Below are positions 35,141 to 45,066 of a DNA stretch of 47,699 nucleotides, piece after piece. Under the pieces are notes generated by a model that did no database searches, had not been told where the DNA came from, and was given only the letters and a program-made list of their open reading frames with translations. Each line of letters begins with the position of its first letter. The first letter of the stretch is position 1. This DNA is from Aquabacterium sp. Lineage in GTDB: Bacteria; Pseudomonadota; Gammaproteobacteria; Burkholderiales; Burkholderiaceae_C. The position numbers and the translations under genes were made by a program. The DNA lies in the NCBI GenBank assembly GCA_029865965.1, contig JARXAJ010000066.1:1-47699 (forward strand), given 5' to 3'.

Positions 35141-36591
35141 TGGATTTCAAGTTCGTCATTCTCTGGACCGACGTGGCGCTGTGGGTGCTGTTTGCCGCCA
35201 TCGCCGGCTACGGCATCCGCGTGGCGCGGCACGACAACCTGCGCGCCACCTGGCACCGGGTGCTGCGCGATGCACCGGCCATGTGCTCGGCGCTGGTGCT
35301 GGGCCTGTTTGTGGTGGTCACCCTGCTCGACAGCGTGCACTTCCGCCGTGCTCTGCCGGCCACCGACGCGCAAGCCGCTGGCCGGGTGTTTTACGACACC
35401 CGCACCGAAAGCCTGCTCGACCTGGTGCTGGCCCGGCCGATCGCGATGCGCGAGACCACCTACTCGGCGCCGCTGGCCTACCTGGCCATCACCAAGCAGA
35501 CGGTCACCCGCGACGGCCAGGCGGTGCGTGAACTGCCGCGCCTGATCCACGGTGGCGTCCACCTCAGCGACCCGGCCACCCAGTGGCAGGCCGATGTGTG
35601 GCGCCGTGCCGGCACGGGCGCTCTGGCCGGCCTGGGCCTGGCGCTGCTGGCCAGCCTGGGCGCGGCGGCCTTGCTGCGCGGTGTACACGGCGGCATGGGC
35701 CCCGCCTGGCGCGCCATCGCGGCCGACCGCACCCACTACCCGGTGCGGGCCCTGCTGATCACCGCCGCCGTGGTGTGCATGGCCGGCGGCGCGGTGGTGG
35801 CGCTGGCCGGCCACTACCATGTCTTCGGCACCGACCGCACCGGCAACGACGTGCTGGTGCAGACGATCAAGAGCATCCGCACCGCCTTCGTCATCGGCAT
35901 GCTCAGCACCCTGGCCACGCTGCCGATCGCGGTGGTGCTGGGCATCCTGGCGGGCTGGTACCGCGGCTGGGTTGACGAGGTGGTGCAGTACCTCTACACC
36001 ACGCTGTCCAGCGTTCCCAATGTGCTGCTGATCGCCGCCTGCGTGCTGATGGTGCAGGTGGCACTCGACAAGCACCCCGAATGGTTCGAGACCGGTGCCG
36101 AGCGTGCCGACCTGAAGGTGTTCCTGCTGTGCCTGATCCTGGGCGCGACCGGCTGGGCCACGCTGTGCCGCCTGGTGCGGGCCGAGACCCTGAAGCTGCG
36201 TGAACTTGAATTCGTGCAGGCCGCCACGGCCTTCGGCGTGCCCCCGGTGCGCATCATGGCCCGCCACATCCTGCCCAATGTGATGCACCTGGTGCTGATC
36301 ACCACGGTGCTGAACTTCAGCGACCTGATCCTGTACGAAGCTGTGCTGACCTATGTGGGCGTGGGCGTGGACCCCAGCACCAGCAGCTTTGGCGGCATGA
36401 TCAACCTGGCCCGCAGCGAGATGAGCCGCGACCCGGTGGTGTGGTGGAGCTTCGCTGCCGCCTTCGGCTTCATGGTGGCCCTGGTGCTGGCGGCCAACCT
36501 GTTTGCCGATGGGGTGCGGGATGCGTTCGATCCACGGTCGCGCGCCTTGCGGCCGCGCATCCTGGGCCGCAAGCCCGCCGCCAAGGTCTGA
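35137..36591 (+). CDS. ABC transporter permease (DppC/OppC-like)
   Basis: GTDRTGNDVLVQTIKSIRTAFVIGMLST; EFVQAATAFGVPPVRIMARHILPNVMHLV; ATG 35137 overlaps the upstream stop. Confidence 0.92.
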   Translation: MMDFKFVILWTDVALWVLFAAIAGYGIRVARHDNLRATWHRVLRDAPAMCSALVLGLFVVVTLLDSVHFRRALPATDAQAAGRVFYDTRTESLLDLVLARPIAMRETTYSAPLAYLAITKQTVTRDGQAVRELPRLIHGGVHLSDPATQWQADVWRRAGTGALAGLGLALLASLGAAALLRGVHGGMGPAWRAIAADRTHYPVRALLITAAVVCMAGGAVVALAGHYHVFGTDRTGNDVLVQTIKSIRTAFVIGMLSTLATLPIAVVLGILAGWYRGWVDEVVQYLYTTLSSVPNVLLIAACVLMVQVALDKHPEWFETGAERADLKVFLLCLILGATGWATLCRLVRAETLKLRELEFVQAATAFGVPPVRIMARHILPNVMHLVLITTVLNFSDLILYEAVLTYVGVGVDPSTSSFGGMINLARSEMSRDPVVWWSFAAAFGFMVALVLAANLFADGVRDAFDPRSRALRPRILGRKPAAKV

Positions 36592-36674
36592 AATGACACG
36601 GCCCCCTGACGCGCTGCGCTCGTTTCCCCCCGTGGGGGAGCTCAGTTCCTTCGGAACGGCCGTGCGGAACTGAC

Positions 36675-38510
36675 ATGCTGTCCATCGACCAACTGCAAGT
36701 GGAACTGGATGCCGAGTCGGGCATCGTGCGCGCCATCGACGGCCTGGCCCTGGCCATCCAACGGGGCGAGACCTTCGCCCTGGTGGGCGAATCCGGCTGC
36801 GGCAAGAGCATGACGGCGCTGGCCCTGATGCGCCTGCTGCCCGACAGCGGTGCGGTGACCGGCGGCGACATCACGCTGGACGGCGACGACCTGCTGGCCA
36901 TGCCTGAATCGGCAATGCGCGCGGTGCGTGGCGGGCGCATCGGCATGATCTTCCAGGAGCCCGGCACCAGCCTGAACCCGGTGCTGACCGTGGGCCAGCA
37001 GATGCGCGAGACCATCGAGACGCACACCGCCCTGCGCGGCGATGCCGCCCGCGCCAAGGCCATCGACTGGCTGCGCCGCGTGGGCATCCCCGAGCCCGAG
37101 CGCCGCTTCGACGACTACCCCTTCCGCATGAGCGGTGGCCAGAAGCAGCGCGTGATGATCGCGATGACCCTGGCCGCCGAGCCCGACTACCTGGTGGCCG
37201 ACGAGCCCACCACCGCGCTGGACGTCACCATCCAGAAGCAGATCCTCGACCTGCTGCGCGACTTGCAGCGGGAGCAGGGCATGGGCCTGCTGCTGATCAC
37301 CCACGACCTGGCCGTGGTGGCCGGCATGGCCCAGCATGTGGCGCTGATGTATGCCGGCCAGATCATCGAGGTGGCGCCGGCGGCGCAGTTCTTTGCCACC
37401 CCGCGCCACCCTTACGCCCAGGCCCTGCTGCGGGCGCTGCCCGACAGCCAGCGCCGCGGCCAGCCGTTGGCGGCGATTGCCGGCACCGTGCCCCCGCTCA
37501 CGCAGGCCTTTAGCGGCTGCCGGTTTGTGCCGCGCTGCGGCTTTGCCCAGGCGGTCTGCCACAGCCAGCAGCCTGAGTTGCTGGGTGCTGCGGGCGACCA
37601 GGTGCGCTGCCTGCTGCTGCAGGCCGGCGGGCCGGGCCTGGTCGCGACAACTGCAGCAGCCGGGGTGGCGGCGCCGCCAGCTGCTGCCACGGCTGCCAGA
37701 CCAGCGGCCACCGGGGCGCCGTTGCTGCAGGTGGTCGGCCTGAGCGTCAGCTTCCAGTTGCGCAAAGGCTTCCTGCAGAAGCAGCCGCCGCGCTTCGATG
37801 CGGTCAAGGGCGTGTCGTTCCAGGTGGCGGCCGGCCAGACCCTGGCGCTGGTGGGCGAATCTGGCTGCGGCAAGACCACCACCGGCAAGGCCATCGTGCA
37901 GTTGCTGCGCGGCCAGGCACTGATCGAAGGCCAGGCCCTGCTGGAAGGCCAGAACCTGTTTGACCTGGACGGCGCCGCGTTGCGCGAGGCCCGCCGCACG
38001 GTACAGATCATCTTCCAGGACCCGTTTGCATCCTTGAACCCGCGCATGCGGGTGGCCGAGATCCTGGACGAGGGCCTGGCCGCGCTGCAGCCCGACACCA
38101 CGCCGGGCGACCGCCGCCAGCGCATCGAGGCCATCGCCGAGCAGGTGGGCCTGCGCCGCGACGCGCTGCAGCGCTGGCCGCATGAGTTCTCGGGCGGGCA
38201 GCGCCAGCGCATTGCCATCGCCCGTGCGCTGGCGGTCAACCCGCGGCTGATCGTCTGTGACGAGCCCACGTCGGCGCTGGACGTCAGCGTGCAGGCACAG
38301 ATCCTGAACCTGCTGCGCGAACTGCAGCGCGAGCTGGGAGTCAGCTACCTGTTCATCACCCACAACATCGCGGTGGTGGAGTACATCGCCGACCAGGTGG
38401 CGGTGATGCGGGCAGGGCGCATCGTGGAGCAGGGGGCGTGCGCGGATGTGCTGGAGCAGCCGGTGGACGACTACACCCGCACGCTGCTGGCGGCGGTGCC
38501 GCGGCTGTAG
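36675..38510 (+). CDS. peptide-type ABC transporter fused ATP-binding protein (DppD-DppF-like, two ATPase domains)
   Basis: Two Walker A ([18 protein letters not shown]), two signature motifs ([16 protein letters not shown]), two Walker B; 611 aa. Confidence 0.95.
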   Translation: MLSIDQLQVELDAESGIVRAIDGLALAIQRGETFALVGESGCGKSMTALALMRLLPDSGAVTGGDITLDGDDLLAMPESAMRAVRGGRIGMIFQEPGTSLNPVLTVGQQMRETIETHTALRGDAARAKAIDWLRRVGIPEPERRFDDYPFRMSGGQKQRVMIAMTLAAEPDYLVADEPTTALDVTIQKQILDLLRDLQREQGMGLLLITHDLAVVAGMAQHVALMYAGQIIEVAPAAQFFATPRHPYAQALLRALPDSQRRGQPLAAIAGTVPPLTQAFSGCRFVPRCGFAQAVCHSQQPELLGAAGDQVRCLLLQAGGPGLVATTAAAGVAAPPAAATAARPAATGAPLLQVVGLSVSFQLRKGFLQKQPPRFDAVKGVSFQVAAGQTLALVGESGCGKTTTGKAIVQLLRGQALIEGQALLEGQNLFDLDGAALREARRTVQIIFQDPFASLNPRMRVAEILDEGLAALQPDTTPGDRRQRIEAIAEQVGLRRDALQRWPHEFSGGQRQRIAIARALAVNPRLIVCDEPTSALDVSVQAQILNLLRELQRELGVSYLFITHNIAVVEYIADQVAVMRAGRIVEQGACADVLEQPVDDYTRTLLAAVPRL

Positions 38511-38519
38511 GCTGGCAGC

Positions 38520-38841
38520 GCGCCGGCCTGTCAGCCTGCGGGCGCTGGCCCAGATAGCCCAGTCGCTCCAGGCGATCGAGTCGGTCGTGCATGGGCCAGT
38601 CTTCGAAGGGTTCCAGCAGCACGGCAAGCGTCGCCGGCAGCAGGCGTTCGCCCACGGCATCCTGCAGTTTCATGAAGCGGTAGAGGATCTGGTCGAGCAG
38701 ACGCACCAGCGCTGGGTTGGCCTCCAGGTCTGCCCAGGGCAGGGTTGGCAAGCGACCCCAATCAGCCAGCGCGAGTTGCAGGGCCGCCGCGTGGCGCCGG
38801 CTTTCCCAGCAGGCCGATTCCAACCTGGCCGCAGCAGTCAT
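38520..38841 (-). pseudogene. HEPN/HepT-like toxin remnant, C-terminus with catalytic RX4H lost
   Basis: MTAAARLESACWESRRHAAALQ...LVRLLDQILYRFMKLQDAVGERLLPATLAVLLEPFEDWPMHDRLDRLERLGYL, then reads into antisense of the upstream ATPase gene; homologous to the intact copy at 46623..47138. Confidence 0.75.
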
Positions 38842-38990
38842 GCGCGGGCCAGCTCGATCCAGAGATCGACATCGCCGCCGCGGCGTGCGTCATCCAGGCG
38901 CGATCCGAACAGGCTGATCCTGCTGTCTGCGGGCAGCACCGCCTTGGCAATGTCGGCAATGTCCGCTTGCTCCAAAAGGGTGAGACGCAT
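38838..38990 (-). pseudogene. MNT-type nucleotidyltransferase antitoxin, short or truncated (50 aa)
   Basis: MRLTLLEQADIADIAKAVLPADSRISLFGSRLDDARRGGDVDLWIELARA*; GS...DxD motif; stop overlaps HEPN start (ATGA). Lacks the C-terminal half seen in the right-hand copy. Confidence 0.75.
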
Positions 38991-39016
38991 CGGCACAGAT
39001 TACGGCGCCGGCGAGG

Positions 39017-39340
39017 TTGAAAGCCAGCGCCCGAGCGTTGGCGCTGCAGCCTCGCCGGATCGTCTGCGACGAGCCCACGTCGGCGCTGGACGTCAACATG
39101 CAGGCGCCGGTCCTCAACCTGCTGCGCGCACTGCAGCGCGAGCTGGGTGTCAGCGACCTGTTCATCACCCACAACATCGCGGTGGTGGAATACATCGCCG
39201 ACTTCGTGGCGGTGATGCGGGCAGGGCGCATCGTGGAGCAGGGGGCCTGCGCGGATGTGCTGGAGCGGCCGGTGGACGACTACACCCGTACGCTGCTTGC
39301 GGCGGTGCCCAGGCTCCAGCCGTTGACGGCGGCGCTGGGC
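39017..39340 (+). pseudogene. ABC ATPase 3'-end fragment, copy 2
   Basis: [96 protein letters not shown], near-duplicate of the end of 36675..38510; no Walker A or signature motif. Confidence 0.92.
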
Positions 39341-39392
39341 AACCGGCTCCAAGCGATGTCGCACCGATTGACATCATGATATTTTTCAAGGG

Positions 39393-39650
39393 ATGACCAT
39401 GGGTCAGTTCACCGTTCGCAACATCGAAGATGACGTCAAGGCGCGGCTGAAGCGCCGTGCGGCGTCCCATGGCATCAGCATGGAAGCCGAGGTTCGGGAA
39501 ATCCTGCGCAACGCGGTCAAGGATGACGACCTGTCTGCCGGCATGGGGCTGGGCACCCGGATCGTCGCCCGGTTTGCGGGGGCCGGGCTGAACGAACCCC
39601 TGCTTGAATTGAAGGGCCAAGGGCCTCAGGCCATCACCCTCGAAACATGA
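39393..39650 (+). CDS. FitA-like ribbon-helix-helix antitoxin
   Basis: FTVRNIEDDVKARLKRRAASHGISMEAEVREILRNAV; overlaps the PIN toxin by 4 nt. Confidence 0.88.
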   Translation: MTMGQFTVRNIEDDVKARLKRRAASHGISMEAEVREILRNAVKDDDLSAGMGLGTRIVARFAGAGLNEPLLELKGQGPQAITLET

Positions 39651-40063
39651 TCATTCTTGATACCAACGTGTTGTCGGAGTTGATGCGGCGCCAGCCCGCG
39701 CCTGCCGTGCTGCGTTGGCTGGACCTGCAGCCGTCCCAGTCGGTCTGGATCACCACCATCACCCTGTTTGAGAGCCGACTTGGACTGGCGCTGTTGCCGC
39801 CAGGACAACGGCGGGCGAGCTTGGCGCAGGCCTTTGATCAGTTGTTGACGATCGACCTCGAGAACCGTGTTCTGCGCTTCGACGCAGAGGCTGCCGCGCA
39901 GGCCGCGCTGCTGGCGGCCGATTGGCAACGCAACGGTCGTCCAGTGGACCTCCGCGACATTCAAATTGCCGGCATCGCTCAGGCGCGACGCGCCACGCTG
40001 GCGACCCGGAACCTGCAGCACTTTGAAGGGCTGACTGTGGCGTTGGTCGATCCCTGGGCCTGA
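39647..40063 (+). CDS. PIN-domain toxin (VapC/FitB-like)
   Basis: MIILDTNVLSELMRRQPAPAVLRWLD...VDLRDIQIAGIAQARRATLATRNLQHFEG. Confidence 0.9.
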   Translation: MIILDTNVLSELMRRQPAPAVLRWLDLQPSQSVWITTITLFESRLGLALLPPGQRRASLAQAFDQLLTIDLENRVLRFDAEAAAQAALLAADWQRNGRPVDLRDIQIAGIAQARRATLATRNLQHFEGLTVALVDPWA

Positions 40064-40088
40064 GCGCGAACGCTGCCCGGGGCGCCGA

Positions 40089-40660
40089 GGCGGGTCGGGC
40101 TGAGGCCAGACCACCAGCGGCCAGGCCACCATGCAACTTGTGCGTGGTCAGGCCCAGATCGATGGCCAGCCGTTGTTGAACGGCCGCAACATGGTCGACC
40201 TGGAAGGGGCCGCGCTGCGCAACGCCCGCCGCACGGTGCAGATCATCTTCCAGAACCCGATCGCCAGCTTGAACCTGCGCATGCGGGCGGCAGAGATCCT
40301 GGACGCGGGTCTGACCGCGCTGAAGCCTGACACCGCGCCGAGCGACCGTGGCCAGCGCATCGCCATCGCCCGCGCGCTGGCGGTCAGCCCGCGGCTGATC
40401 GTCTGTGACGAGCCCACGTCGGCGCTGGATGTCAGCGTGCAGGCGCAGATCCTGAACCTGCTGCGCGAACTGCAGCGCGAACTGGGTGTCAGCTACCCGT
40501 TTATCACCCACAACATTGCCGTGGTGGAGTACATCGCCGACTTCGAGGCGGTGATGCGGGCTGGGCGCATCGTGTAGCAGGGGGCAAGCGCGAATGTGCT
40601 GGAGCGGCAGGTGGACGCGTACACGCGGGCTTTGCTGGCGTCTGCGCTGCGGCTTTTAGG
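40089..40660 (+). pseudogene. ABC ATPase fragment, copy 3 (decayed)
   Basis: GGSG*GQTTSGQATMQLVRGQAQIDGQPLL...QIIFQNPIASLNLRMRAAEILDAGL...[17 protein letters not shown]...[35 protein letters not shown]; in-frame stops at 40101 and 40575; 87-bp-equivalent in-frame deletion at 40351. Confidence 0.92.
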
Positions 40661-41068
40661 GCACTTACCTGCCCTTGCTTTCGGCTGCACCGGCCCATGT
40701 CGTTTCCGCAGGCGCTGACCTTGCTAGCGAAGATGTTGCACCAGACCAACGCCTGCAGGAAGTGGTTCTAGGTGCGGGCCTCTAGGTTTTGGCGGGCCAG
40801 GTCTGCCGCCAAGAACCCATCGCGCGTGCAAGTGGCTGTCAGTGTTTGGTAATTCAATGGTCGCTGATCCGATCCGGCACCAGGTCGTCGCGCCTTTGCT
40901 CCAGCACGGTGCGCGACAAGGGTTTCCCTAACACGAGGGGTAGGCGGCGCCCCGTGAGAATCCTGTTTACACGCCGCTAACTATCGAACGACATTGGCTT
41001 ACACAACGTGTGGTCAATCGGGCGGCTCGTCGATTCACGGATCCAACCCTCCTTCAAGGAACAGTCCA

Positions 41069-43930
41069 ATGTTCAAGCGAACCTCTATCAATACTGGCGT
41101 GCTGGTGGCTCTCGGCGCCTTGACGGCCTTGCCCTCCTTTGCACAGCAGGCGGACCAGCGCGTGGAAATCACCGGTTCTAACATCCGGCGCGTGCAGGCA
41201 GAGACCGCCTCGCCGGTGCAGACGGTGACGCGCGAGGAGATCGAGCGTTCTGGCAAGACCAGCGTGGCCGAACTGCTGCAAACCCTGGCCGTGGACAATC
41301 AAGGCTCGGTGCCCACCACCTTCGGTAGCGGCTTCGCCTCTGGCGCTTCTGGCATCTCGCTGCGCGGCCTGGGAGCTGCGTCCACCCTTGTACTGGTCAA
41401 TGGTCGGCGTATCGCACCCTATGGCTTGGCCGACGACGGCCAGAAGGTCTTCGCCGACTTGAACATGATCCCGCTTGAGGCGGTCGAGCGTGTCGAGGTG
41501 CTGAAGGATGGCGCATCGTCGATTTACGGTTCCGATGCTATCGCTGGTGTCGTGAACGTCATCCTCCGCAAGGATTTTGTCGGCACTGTTTTCAAGGCGT
41601 CGGCTGGCCAGTCGCGCTACAGCGATGGCGACAACTACACCGCCGCAATCACCCACGGCTTCGGCAGCCTGACCAAGGACAAGTTCAACATCCTGCTGAA
41701 CTTCGAGGCCGGCAAGAAGGGGGCAATCTACAACCGAGACCGTGCTGACCGTGGCGTGGTGGGCAAGGGCGACCTGCGCAGCATCGGTTTCGACGCGCTC
41801 AACAGCGGTGGCGCCAATGGTGGTAACGGTGCCATTCTGGACACCAACACCGCCGTTTCGTCGACGGTGGGGAACGTCCGCAATCCGGCCACCAGCAATT
41901 ACTACAGCCGCAGCCAGCTCAATGGTGTCGATTTCACCCGCACCTTCCCGGCTGCGGATTGCGCGCTGTTCAGCAAGATCCCGCAGGGCGACCCAGGCTT
42001 TGCTGGTGGCGTCGGCTGTCTCACCGATGCGCCGCAGGATTACGGCATGGTCCAGCCTTCGCAGGACAGCCTGAATCTGTTCGGTCGTGCCACCATGCAG
42101 CTGACAGCTGATTTCGTGGGTTATGTGGAGGTGAATTGGTACAAGAATAAGTCGGTGTCCCAGACCACGCCCAGCGGTGTGAGCGGCAGCACCGGCTACC
42201 CTGGCGGGCCTGTCAGCAACGCAACGATCGCCCTGGGCGCTGCTCACCCCGACAACCCGTACTTCGGCACCGCCGCCCGGGTGCGCTACCTGGCAGCCGA
42301 TGTCGGGCGGCGCGTGAGCAATGTCGACTCCAACTTCACTCGCGTGGTTGGCGGCGTGAAGGGCACTTTCGGCGCCTGGGACTTCGACTCCGCAGTGCTC
42401 TACTCGCAGAGCAAGGTGTCCAACGACCGTACTGGTTACCTGCTGCGCGACGCCACCTTTGCCCTGCTGAACCCCAACGGTGCCAACACGCTTGTGGCAG
42501 GCCAGACCAATGCGCAAGTGGCGCAGGCGAACAATGCGGCCTATGCCGCGCTACCGGCCGGCACTTACTGGCGCATTGCAGAGAACAAGGGTCTGAACTC
42601 CGCCGCGATGTATGCGGCGCTGTCGCCCACACTGTCGAACGACGCGGTCTCCAAGACGACCCAGATCGACCTCAAGGTCTCCCGCGACCTGATGCAGTTG
42701 CCAGGCGGCATGATGGCCCTGGCCATGGGCGCGGAAGCGCGGCGTGAGTCGATCTCGCTCGAGCCGACGACGGGCACCAGCACAGGCAACGTGATCGGCC
42801 TGGGTTATTCGGCCTACTCGGGTGCCCGCACCCTGACGGCGGCCTATGCCGAAGTGTTGGCGCCGGTCACCAAACAACTGGAGTTGTCGGCCGCGCTGCG
42901 CGGTGACCACTATTCCGACGTCGGCAATTCCTTCACGCCCAAGTTCGGCGCGAAGTTCACCCCGATGCGTGAACTGGCCATCCGCGGCACCTATGCGCAG
43001 GGCTTTCGGGCACCAAGCGCTGCGGAGAACGGCAAGGGCGGTCTGGCTGCGTTCTCTACCGCGAGCGACCCATTGCGCTGCAACCTGGGTATCCTTCAGG
43101 CCTGTAGTGCGTCAAGCGTGGCGGTCATCACCTCTCCGAACCCTGCCTTGAAGCCAGAGAAATCCAAGTCCTACAGTCTGGGCCTGGTGTTCGACCCACT
43201 GCCGGGCACCAGCGCCTCGGTCGATTTCTGGCAGATCGAGCGCAGCAACGAGATCAACCAAGAATCCACTTCGGCCGCCATTGCTGCTGGCAAGGTCTCG
43301 CGCGACCCGACCACCGCCACCGCTGTGGCCGGCGACCCTGGTGCCATCACTGCGGTGCTGGCTAACTACGTGAATTCGACCAAGACCGTGGTGCGCGGCG
43401 TAGACGTGGACCTGCGGCACTCACTGGGTATGGGCGCCAACGGCAAGATCGACTTCGATCTGAAGTGGACCCACATGTTCAAGTTCGAGCGCCAGGAGAT
43501 TGACGGATCGGTGCTGAACTTTGCCGGCACGCACGGCAATTGCGACGTGACGAACTGCATCGGCACCCCGGCTGACCGCGTCAACATCGGCGCTACCTGG
43601 GCAATGGGCCCGTGGCGGGTGGGCGGTGTGGCCAACTACCGTGCGTCGATCTCGGGCAAGGACTCCAAGGAGGCTACTGACTGCCCGAGCATTTATGCCG
43701 ACGGTACCGATGCACCGGCCGGCTGCCGCCTGGCTTCGTTCACCACGGTTGATCTGACGCTGCGTTGGAAAGCATCCAACAATTTGGAAGTCTTCGGCTC
43801 GATCCAGAACCTGTTCGACCGGATTCCGCCGGTGGATGCCCATACCTACGGTGCGACCTCTTACAACCCGCTGGACTACAGCGGTGCTGTAGGCCGGTAT
43901 TACAGCCTGGGCTTGAAGTACAAGTTCTGA
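41069..43930 (+). CDS. TonB-dependent receptor
   Basis: Signal peptide ending PSFAQQ; plug domain (SPVQTVTREEIERSGKTSVAELLQTL, LVLVNGRRIAPYG, VERVEVLKDGASSIYGSDAIAGVVNVILRKDF); C-terminal beta-strand YYSLGLKYKF; ATG 41069. Confidence 0.95.
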   Translation: MFKRTSINTGVLVALGALTALPSFAQQADQRVEITGSNIRRVQAETASPVQTVTREEIERSGKTSVAELLQTLAVDNQGSVPTTFGSGFASGASGISLRGLGAASTLVLVNGRRIAPYGLADDGQKVFADLNMIPLEAVERVEVLKDGASSIYGSDAIAGVVNVILRKDFVGTVFKASAGQSRYSDGDNYTAAITHGFGSLTKDKFNILLNFEAGKKGAIYNRDRADRGVVGKGDLRSIGFDALNSGGANGGNGAILDTNTAVSSTVGNVRNPATSNYYSRSQLNGVDFTRTFPAADCALFSKIPQGDPGFAGGVGCLTDAPQDYGMVQPSQDSLNLFGRATMQLTADFVGYVEVNWYKNKSVSQTTPSGVSGSTGYPGGPVSNATIALGAAHPDNPYFGTAARVRYLAADVGRRVSNVDSNFTRVVGGVKGTFGAWDFDSAVLYSQSKVSNDRTGYLLRDATFALLNPNGANTLVAGQTNAQVAQANNAAYAALPAGTYWRIAENKGLNSAAMYAALSPTLSNDAVSKTTQIDLKVSRDLMQLPGGMMALAMGAEARRESISLEPTTGTSTGNVIGLGYSAYSGARTLTAAYAEVLAPVTKQLELSAALRGDHYSDVGNSFTPKFGAKFTPMRELAIRGTYAQGFRAPSAAENGKGGLAAFSTASDPLRCNLGILQACSASSVAVITSPNPALKPEKSKSYSLGLVFDPLPGTSASVDFWQIERSNEINQESTSAAIAAGKVSRDPTTATAVAGDPGAITAVLANYVNSTKTVVRGVDVDLRHSLGMGANGKIDFDLKWTHMFKFERQEIDGSVLNFAGTHGNCDVTNCIGTPADRVNIGATWAMGPWRVGGVANYRASISGKDSKEATDCPSIYADGTDAPAGCRLASFTTVDLTLRWKASNNLEVFGSIQNLFDRIPPVDAHTYGATSYNPLDYSGAVGRYYSLGLKYKF

Positions 43931-44002
43931 TGAGTCAGCAACGGGCCGTTGCTGGCACCGTGTCCGGGTCTTGCGAAACTAGGTCAGTGCTCGAAACCTA
44001 TG

Positions 44003-44030
44003 GCAACGCCCAGGCCTGCCTGGGCGTTGC
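44003..44030. terminator. strong hairpin between the TonB receptor and the SDR fragment (bidirectional terminator candidate)
   Basis: GCAACGCCCAGGC-ct-GCCTGGGCGTTGC inverted repeat; no clear U tract. Confidence 0.55.
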
Positions 44031-44047
44031 GCTTGATGCAGCTGGCC

Positions 44048-44385
44048 TCACTTCGGCGCCAACCGGATCGCCCCGTCCAGCCGGATCACCTCGCCATTGC
44101 GCATGTCGTTCTCAATGAGGTGCTTGACCAGCTTGGCATAGTCGGCCGGCGTGCCCAGCCGCGATGGGAAGGGCACGCCCGCCGCCAATGCATCCTGCAC
44201 CGCCTGCGGCATGGTGAACAGCATCGGCGTGCCGAAGATGCCCGGTGCGATGGTCATGTTGCGGATGCCGTTGCGCGCCAGGTCGCGGGCGATGGGCAAT
44301 GTCATGCCCACCACGCCGCCCTTGCTGGCGGCACAGGCGGCCTGGCCGATCTGGCCTTCATATCGCACCAACCGCCGTTGGCCTT
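44048..44385 (-). pseudogene. SDR dehydrogenase 3'-end fragment, copy A
   Basis: [104 protein letters not shown]; only the C-terminal part of an SDR. Confidence 0.9.
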
Positions 44386-44705
44386 GCCGGCATGATTCGG
44401 GCCTCTTCGGGGTGGCCGCAAATAGGTTGGCAGTGACCAGCTTGCCCAGCATCCGCGCTGCCTGCAGATCCTCGCTCCACAACTGTGGGCAGCCGCTGGC
44501 CAGCGCGGCCTGCACGATCAGCGCGTCGTCGAACGCCAATCCATGCGCGACGTGCAAATCAAGGGCCGACTGGATCAGCGCCGGCGAATTCCTGATGACA
44601 TCAAAGCCAGCAAAGAAGATCAGCCACCTCCGCACCAGCGCGGGCGGCAGCCGCAGCTTTCGCAGTGCCACATTCGCGAACTCCTGCAACACCTGGGGTT
44701 CGCCA
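44386..44705 (-). pseudogene. PIN-domain toxin fragment (N-terminus lost), fused in frame to SDR copy A
   Basis: [88 protein letters not shown]; paralog of 45786..46229. Confidence 0.88.
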
Positions 44706-44811
44706 CGCTGAACAGCGGGCCTGGCCGTTGGCCTCGTGGCGCACGTCGCATTTGGAAGCTCCGAGTGACCACACTCAAGTATGATTACGCCAAGACAATC
44801 GGAAGAAGCTC

Positions 44812-45066
44812 ATGTTTTCTACTGTCAGTGAAAAAGGTCAACTGACTTTGCCAAAGCGGATTCGCGACCAGATGGGCATCGTTCCAGGCTCCCGCCTGCA
44901 ATTGCAGCTAGGGCCGGATGGAACACTGCAAATCCGGGTGCAAGCACGGGGTTCGGCATCGTTGTTTGGCTTGTTGTCCAGGCCCGACCAGGCCGCGCTG
45001 TCGCTTGAGCAACTCGATGGTGCGGTCACCGCATCCGTACAAAGCCGCTCCAAGGTTCGTCGGTGA
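44812..45066 (+). CDS. AbrB/SpoVT-type antitoxin
   Basis: MFSTVSEKGQLTLPKRIRDQMGIVPGSRLQLQLGPDG; overlaps the downstream PIN gene. Confidence 0.9.
   Translation: MFSTVSEKGQLTLPKRIRDQMGIVPGSRLQLQLGPDGTLQIRVQARGSASLFGLLSRPDQAALSLEQLDGAVTASVQSRSKVRR

Noticed and set aside
40661-41068. Possible transposase remnant in the ~400-bp gap before the TonB receptor (e.g. plus-strand TLLAKMLHQTNACRKWF*)
   Set aside because: Too short and broken by stops; no transposase motif or terminal inverted repeat I could identify.
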